Source: Imperialibacter sp040222815
GTDB taxonomy: Bacteria > Bacteroidota > Bacteroidia > Cytophagales > Cyclobacteriaceae
Assembly (NCBI RefSeq): GCF_040222815.1
Contig: NZ_JAVKCH010000048.1
Span: 186,001-250,000 of the forward strand
Direction: 5' to 3'
DNA: 64,000 nt
This document shows, one piece after another, positions 59,546 to 64,000 of the stretch. The translations under genes were made by a program, and so were the position numbers. The notes under the pieces are model-generated. The model searched no databases and was not told where the DNA came from. It saw only the letters and a list, made by a program, of their open reading frames with translations. Within the stretch, counting starts at the first letter, position 1. Each line of letters starts with the position of its first letter.

Positions 59546-59567
59546 GCTTTATCAAAAACTCAATACC

Positions 59568-60155
59568 ATGTTAAAAAACTTACTCTTCTGCGGTCTTGCC
59601 TTTGTGTCGCTGGCGTTAAATGCACAAACCTCCAACCTCCCATACTATCAAATCCCTGACTACCCGGCTTCCTATGGCCCTGGCACTGTTGCTGCCCGCA
59701 TGGTAGACGGCCTGGGCTTTCGCTACTACTGGGCTACAGAAGGGCTGCGCCCTGAAGACCTGGCCTGGAGCCCCGGCGAAGAGGCTCGCAGCAGTATGGC
59801 TACTGTAAAGCACATTCACGGCCTCAGCCAGGTGATTGTGAATGCTACCCGCAAGCAACCCAACGTTGGCGGAGAGCCTGCGCCCGAAACTTTCGAGGCG
59901 TTGCGCAAGGCTACGTTGCTTAATATTCAGGAGGCCAGCCAAAAACTGCTTACTGCCAGTGCGGCAGATCTGGAAAGCTACCAGATGGTGTTTGGCAGTG
60001 GAGACAAAGCGCAGGTATATCCTTTTTGGAATGTGATCAACGGCCCTATTGCCGATGCCTTGTGGCACGTAGGTCAAGTGGTTACCTTCCGTCGTTCGTC
60101 GGGCAACCCGCTGCCCAAGGGAGTAGGGGTGCTCGAAGGGAAGAAGTTTGAGTAA
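59568..60155 (+). CDS. exported DinB-like protein
   Basis: A 195-residue protein with signal peptide (MLKNLLFCGLAFVSLALNAQ) and a four-helix DinB-type domain: MVDGLGFRYYWATEGLRPEDLAWSPGEEARSSMATVKHIHGLSQVIVNATR and GPIADALWHVGQVVTFRRSSGNPLP. The histidines in HIHGL and ALWHVGQ occupy the usual metal-ligand positions of the DinB/YfiT superfamily. Being exported, it is not a DNA-damage protein; a thiol- or metal-dependent enzyme of unknown substrate is possible. Confidence 0.78.
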   Translation: MLKNLLFCGLAFVSLALNAQTSNLPYYQIPDYPASYGPGTVAARMVDGLGFRYYWATEGLRPEDLAWSPGEEARSSMATVKHIHGLSQVIVNATRKQPNVGGEPAPETFEALRKATLLNIQEASQKLLTASAADLESYQMVFGSGDKAQVYPFWNVINGPIADALWHVGQVVTFRRSSGNPLPKGVGVLEGKKFE

Positions 60156-60157
60156 CT

Positions 60158-60418
60158 AAAGAGGTTACTCTCTACATCCCTGCAGATGTAACCTCTTTAG
60201 TTTTTGACGTATCGTCTTCGAAGATTAAAGAAGTTACTATTTTCTTTGGGGCAGAGTAACCTCTTAAACTTAATGCTATTTACCAAAGAGGTTATTCTCT
60301 ACATCCCTGCAGATGTAACCTCTTTAGTTTTTGACGTATCGTCTTCGAACATTAAAGAGGTTACTACTTTCTTGGGGGCAGCGTAACCTCTTTAATTTGC
60401 CGCAGAGTAACCTCTTTA
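60158..60418. repeat. array of alternating AAAGAGGTTAC / GTAACCTCTTT palindromes
   Basis: Two units of about 109 bp (60158-60265 and 60285-60393, offset 127) are nearly identical and each holds two hairpins whose arms are AAAGAGGTTAC and its reverse complement. Arm copies start near 60158, 60189, 60227, 60255, 60285, 60315, 60353, 60383 and 60406. The array fills the gap between two convergent genes; its last arm overlaps the stop codon of the gene at 60416. Confidence 0.85.
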
Positions 60419-61024
60419 TTCCGATACCCCCAGCCCCAGCTGCACAATTGGCTTCGCCGCCTTATGGTGCTCTTCGTCGAGCTCGTCTACTATTTCTATG
60501 TCGGCAATTCGGTGGATTTTGGTTTCTTCGCCCAACAGGCACGTGACAAGGTGGTTCACAGCCGCAAGCAGGGTGTTGTCGTCGAGGTGCGGGCAGTTGC
60601 CCGCCTCTATGAGCAGGGTGTGTTGTCTTCCGCTCGCAGGTATCAGCACATAGTGCCAGGGATTGGCATCTACCGGCTGTTGGTTCATTTCTTCGTCGTA
60701 GACCGTGAAGTTAAAGTCTTGTTTCTTTGGCTGATGGGCCGGGTAAAACTCCCAGTCAGCCAGGTCAGGGGCCTGCTCCACAATGGCCTTGGTTTGCTCC
60801 AATAGGTCGGGATCGCCGTTAGGAGAGATAGTCAGGCTCCAAGGGTGGTGCATGCCTTTCTCAATGTCCCACGTGAAGGTGCCAATGGCCAGGATGTGCT
60901 GGTCGAGGGAGCTAACTATGTATTCACGATCAGGGTGGGAGGGGTTAAGCAGCACGGTGCGGATGCGGCCAAGGTTGTCTTCGAACCAGGACCAGAAGGC
61001 GAAGATGTTGTTGTTGGAGGACAT
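60416..61024 (-). CDS. conserved hypothetical protein (202 aa)
   Basis: A soluble 202-residue protein: FAFWSWFEDNLGRIRTVLLNPSHPDREYIVSSLDQHILAIGTFTWDIEKGMHHPWSLTISPNGDPDLLEQTKAIVEQAPDLADWEFYPAHQPK, then YVLIPASGRQHTLLIEAGNCPHLDDNTLLAAVNHLVTCLLGEE. I recognise no family; the mixed alpha/beta pattern with WEFYPAHQP looks like an uncharacterised cytoplasmic domain. No signal peptide. Possible distal member of the transglutaminase cluster on the same strand, about 340 bases downstream. Confidence 0.7.
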   Translation of the reverse strand: MSSNNNIFAFWSWFEDNLGRIRTVLLNPSHPDREYIVSSLDQHILAIGTFTWDIEKGMHHPWSLTISPNGDPDLLEQTKAIVEQAPDLADWEFYPAHQPKKQDFNFTVYDEEMNQQPVDANPWHYVLIPASGRQHTLLIEAGNCPHLDDNTLLAAVNHLVTCLLGEETKIHRIADIEIVDELDEEHHKAAKPIVQLGLGVSE

Positions 61025-61135
61025 GGGCGAAGGGTTGAAGATCTGAGTATTTGAAGAATTGAGGATGCGAAAGTACGGATTTGGAGGTTACGGATTGAAG
61101 GTATTTGAAATTTCTGATTAGAAATCCCTTTTAGC

Positions 61136-61340
61136 CTTTCGGGCGTCTGACGATTGCCGACGCAAAAAAGCCTGCGCTATCATACCGACGCCAGCTCCGG
61201 TCTCCCGTCTTCCAGCTTCTGTCTCCCTTTAAGTCTTTCGGGCGTCTGATGATTGCCGATTCAGAATGCCAGCGCTATCGTTCCGCCTGCTTCGGACTTC
61301 GGTTTCCTGTCTTCCGGCTTCTGTCTCCCGTCTTCCCATC
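61136..61340. repeat. degenerate tandem repeat of about 99 bp
   Basis: CTTTCGGGCGTCTGA starts at 61136 and again at 61235; both are followed by CGATTGCCGA-like sequence, GCGCTATC, and TC-rich GTCTTCC...GCTTCTGTCTCCC. Similar TC-rich text (TGTCTCCGACTTTCGCC) appears at 62431 on. Most of the 340-base gap 61025-61364 is this repeat; no gene is seen. Confidence 0.7.
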
Positions 61341-61364
61341 TTCTTAGCCTCTGGCGCAAGAGGG

Positions 61365-62318
61365 CTACTGCTGCTGCTGTATCTGTTGGTAGCGCTGGAA
61401 AGAATTGACGTCGGGCGTAGCGGTAGCTTTAGCGATTTCTTCCAGGGCCAGGTCTTGGTTTACTTTTGGCCCTCCTTCATATTCTACCGATACCGCTACT
61501 TCCAGGGTGTGGTCTGCTGCTCCTTTGTAGGTGCCTTTCACTGGTGAGCAGTCCACAAAGCTGCGGCCTATGGCCAGGCGCACGTGCAGGTCGTTAACCA
61601 GGCAATTGTTGGTAGGGTCAATGCCCACCCAGCCATGGTCGGGGACGTAGGCTTCCACCCAGGCATGGGTAGCACCTTCGCCCCTCATACCATTTTTATT
61701 GGGACACACATAACCGCTCACATAGCGGGCCGGAATAAAGAGCTGACGCAACATCACAAGCAACATGTGCGCAAAATCCTGACAAACGCCAGACTTCAGT
61801 TTCCAGATTTCATCGAGGGTAGTTTCCACAGTGGTTACACCTTTGATATAACTGAAATTGCTAAACACATACTCGCTAAGGTTAAGTGCGGCTTGTAGTG
61901 GAGTGGCGTTTTGTTTCTTGACCGACTCAATCATTGACATCACTTCAGGAATCGCCTGAAAGTTTTCCTGCCTGAGAAAGTCGATGTAAGGCACATGATT
62001 CGATATGTTGTAAAGGTGCTTCCATTGCTCATCGGCTGGGCTTTCGTCGGCAACCTCCGGTGCTTTCTTTGTTTCAACCTCCAGAATAGAATCGATCAGC
62101 AGCTGCAAGTGTGGCTCAGCGAAAGCAAAGGAGCCCACGTTGTTGCCGTAATAGTCTTTGTGCACATACACTTCCGGGTTGCCGGTAATGATCACTTGAT
62201 GCTGGAGAACCTCCTGATGATCGTCCTGAATAGGATAGAGCATGATTTCGTTGGCACTGTTCGTCGCCGAGGTGGTGTAGGTGTATTTGGTCAGGTGGCG
62301 GATGTTGAACTTGGGCAT
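61365..62318 (-). CDS. transglutaminase-like cysteine peptidase family protein
   Basis: A 317-residue cytoplasmic protein: an N-terminal beta domain (FNIRHLTKYTYTTSATNSANEIMLYPIQDDHQEVLQHQVIITG) of the bacterial-transglutaminase type, then the core with catalytic Cys in LKSGVCQDFAHMLLVMLR, His in EGATHAWVEAYVPDHGW and Asp in VGIDPTNN. The C-terminus is glutamine-rich (QIQQQQ). Part of the conserved trio with alpha-E and circularly permuted ATP-grasp proteins, thought to make or process a peptide-like product. Start chosen at MPKFN (62318). Confidence 0.9.
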   Translation of the reverse strand: MPKFNIRHLTKYTYTTSATNSANEIMLYPIQDDHQEVLQHQVIITGNPEVYVHKDYYGNNVGSFAFAEPHLQLLIDSILEVETKKAPEVADESPADEQWKHLYNISNHVPYIDFLRQENFQAIPEVMSMIESVKKQNATPLQAALNLSEYVFSNFSYIKGVTTVETTLDEIWKLKSGVCQDFAHMLLVMLRQLFIPARYVSGYVCPNKNGMRGEGATHAWVEAYVPDHGWVGIDPTNNCLVNDLHVRLAIGRSFVDCSPVKGTYKGAADHTLEVAVSVEYEGGPKVNQDLALEEIAKATATPDVNSFQRYQQIQQQQ

Positions 62319-62479
62319 AAAGGAATTGCTAATTTGAAATTCAGGGTTTGACAATTTCGGATTGGAAGTTACAAATTTGATGTTAAAGAATAGGAAGTTG
62401 CTGATTTGAGATTTCTGATTTAGCCACTTTTATGTCTCCGACTTTCGCCTGTCTTCCGCCTCCTACCTTCCAACTTCCT

Positions 62480-63415
62480 CTAGCTATACGCAAAGCAATA
62501 CTGGTTCAGCTTGCTGCTAATGTCCGACAAGTCCTTTTTAATATCTGCCAGATAGGTATGTAGTCCCATGGCCTCAATATCGTTGAGCGTAGAGTAGCGT
62601 ACCTTACTGCGCAGCTTGCCTATTTCGAAATTGAGTTCATCAAAGCTTGCTTTGTCAAGGTAGGCACTGAGCTGCTCGAAGTTGCGGTGGAGGTGATCCA
62701 ACGAGTAGATGACAGACCTTGGAAAATGCGTATTCAACACAATTTGATGAACCACATTGCGGGCCTCAAACCCTGATTGGTAGTTTTTTAGGTAAAGCTT
62801 ATACCCCGACACCGACATCAGCAGGTACTTCCAGTAGAGCGTGTCGTAAGCTTGTGTGTCTTCTGCCGACATACTGCCAAGTTTTACATCAAGGATATCG
62901 ATAGACTGCAGTGCTCTTTCCAAAAACTTACCGAGCGACATGAAACAGTAACCGCTGCCTCTCGACATGGTAATGTCTACGGTGCCATAATAAACCAGGC
63001 ACTGCTTTACCATCAGGTCAATGACCGAGATAGCGTCGCCTTGCGCCAGGCTGTTGATGTGGCGTTCGTCCCTGATAAGGTGATAGAAGTCGTTGAGGCA
63101 TTGCCAGACCTCTATAGTGACATTGTCCTGCACAGAGCGGGCATTCTCCCTGGCGTGGATCACTATGTTTTGTACGGAGTTGCCATTTTCCTTGTCAAGG
63201 ATCATGTAACGCAACACCTCACTGCTTTCGTTGGCCAACTCAATAATCGCAGGCCCTTCCAGATAGGTGAACACCTTCAGCACCGGCTGCCAGCTAAAGT
63301 CGCTGAGGTTGTCCTGCGACGAATTGTAATTCACTTTCAGCATGCGGAGAATGCCGTCGGAGCGCTCCATGTAACGAGCCATCCAAAAAAGTGAGTCTGC
63401 TACTCTGCTAAGCAT
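62480..63415 (-). CDS. alpha-E domain-containing protein
   Basis: A 311-residue all-helical alpha-E protein: MLSRVADSLFWMARYMERSDGILRMLKVNYNSS at the start, ENARSVQDNVTIEVWQCLNDFYHLI, SRGSGYCFMSLGKFLERALQSIDILD and FPRSVIYSLDHLHRNFEQLS. The duplicated R-E-ARS/ERA motifs are the hallmark of the family. It always travels with circularly permuted ATP-grasp enzymes and transglutaminases; exact reaction unknown. About 36 bases after the ATP-grasp gene. Confidence 0.93.
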   Translation of the reverse strand: MLSRVADSLFWMARYMERSDGILRMLKVNYNSSQDNLSDFSWQPVLKVFTYLEGPAIIELANESSEVLRYMILDKENGNSVQNIVIHARENARSVQDNVTIEVWQCLNDFYHLIRDERHINSLAQGDAISVIDLMVKQCLVYYGTVDITMSRGSGYCFMSLGKFLERALQSIDILDVKLGSMSAEDTQAYDTLYWKYLLMSVSGYKLYLKNYQSGFEARNVVHQIVLNTHFPRSVIYSLDHLHRNFEQLSAYLDKASFDELNFEIGKLRSKVRYSTLNDIEAMGLHTYLADIKKDLSDISSKLNQYCFAYS

Positions 63416-63451
63416 ATATTTGTTCTCTAAAGTGTTTTACCAATTTAATAA

Positions 63452-64000
63452 TTAAGCCAATACCCAGGTGTCCTTGCTGCCACCGCCCTGTGAGGAGTTC
63501 ACCACCATGGAGCCTTCTTTTAAAGCAACTCTGGTGAGTCCACCGGGCACTATTTCGATGCCTTCAGGGCCAAACAATGCAAACGGGCGCAAGTCGACAC
63601 GTCGTGGTGTTAGTTTGCCATTAATATAGCAGGGGGTGGTGGAAAGACTGATAATTGGTTGTGCAATGAACTGTCTTGGCTCTTTGATCACCGCTTTCTT
63701 ATAGTCCTCAATTTCCTTTTCTGTAGCGGAATTACCCATCAACATATCGTAGCCACCTGAGCCATTGGTCTTTTTGATCACCATAGAGGTGATGTTGTTG
63801 AAAACATGCTCGAGCTGTTCGGGGTCTGCGCAATGATAGGTCGGCACATTGCTGAGGATGGGTTCCTCGTTAAGGTAGTACTTGATCATGTCAGGCACAA
63901 AGGTGTAAATGGCTTTGTCGTCGGCTACCCCATTGCCTACTGCGTTCACAATAGCTACGTTACCTTTTCTATAGGCCGACATAATGCCCGCAACCCCCAG
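63452..64000 (-). CDS. circularly permuted ATP-grasp protein (partial, cut by window edge)
   Basis: The C-terminal 182 codons of a circularly permuted type 2 ATP-grasp protein (DUF404/DUF407 type). The frame is open to base 64000 (LGVAGIMSAYRKGNVAIVNAVGNGVADDKAIYTFVPDMIKYYL), so the ATG at 63982 is internal and the true start is beyond the window. Further motifs: MVIKKTNGSGGYDMLMG (nucleotide-binding loop), FIAQPIISLSTTPCYINGKLTPRRVDLRPFALFGPEGIEIVPGGLTRVALKEGSMVVNSSQGGGSKDTWVL. Predicted to ligate an amino acid or amine to a carboxylate using ATP; first gene of the trio. Confidence 0.93.
   Translation of the reverse strand: MGVAGIMSAYRKGNVAIVNAVGNGVADDKAIYTFVPDMIKYYLNEEPILSNVPTYHCADPEQLEHVFNNITSMVIKKTNGSGGYDMLMGNSATEKEIEDYKKAVIKEPRQFIAQPIISLSTTPCYINGKLTPRRVDLRPFALFGPEGIEIVPGGLTRVALKEGSMVVNSSQGGGSKDTWVLA

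Noticed and set aside
60158..60418. CRISPR array
   Set aside because: Repeat arms alternate in orientation, intervening sequences are themselves repeated between units, and no cas gene is present.

Overview
This window reads as chromosomal DNA of a Bacteroidota member, most likely order Cytophagales (Cyclobacteriaceae or Fulvivirga/Imperialibacter-like). The evidence is a SusC/SusD pair, a type IX secretion sorting domain, ribosomal protein THX, PadR plus 'permease prefix domain' FtsX-type permeases, an IPExxxVDY-type gene next to pyruvate kinase, and several promoters of the Bacteroidota form TTTG-N19..21-TAnnTTTG. No rRNA, tRNA, CRISPR array or prophage was seen.

Layout. 0-10 kb holds ordinary single genes: GNAT acetyltransferase, PepSY membrane protein, ribosomal protein THX, outer-membrane barrel, TPR histidine kinase, lipoprotein alkaline phosphatase, a type B T9SS cargo protein, an exported PLP enzyme, and a candidate structured RNA at about 3.7 kb. 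10.2-34.6 kb is an accessory array of five PadR regulators, each followed by one or two large prefix-domain/MacB-FtsX permeases (six permease loci, no ABC ATPase gene). The array is interrupted by two type II toxin-antitoxin modules (DUF433/DUF5615 and DUF6364/PIN), a duplicated Uma2 gene with a nonsense codon, a broken permease (5' remnant plus in-frame TGA), two exported proteins sharing an upstream motif, and a RAYT transposase with REP palindromes. Four of the five PadR genes have their own distinct repeated operator-like sequence.

34.8-41.8 kb: a LuxR-type response regulator, then a susC-susD-lipoprotein operon for uptake of an unidentified substrate. 41.8-49.7 kb: DUF6265 protein, AraC regulator, nitroreductase, CheY-like protein, an HhH/outer-membrane protein with a PorV-like partner, a MORN-repeat protein and a BamA-like barrel. 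49.8-59.3 kb is mostly housekeeping: yidD, a GH13 amylase, GxxExxY protein, NAD synthase, acpP-fabF-rnc, and the IPExxxVDY-pyk pair. 59.5-64 kb: exported DinB-like protein, a palindromic repeat array, an unrecognised protein, and the transglutaminase / alpha-E / circularly permuted ATP-grasp cluster, whose ATP-grasp gene runs off the right edge.

The most interesting region is the PadR-permease array. Its modules look self-contained (autoregulated PadR translationally coupled to a permease), are diversifying and decaying in place, and lack the ATPase expected of an ABC transporter. All coordinates and motif matches were read by eye; family names are recognition from sequence, not database results.
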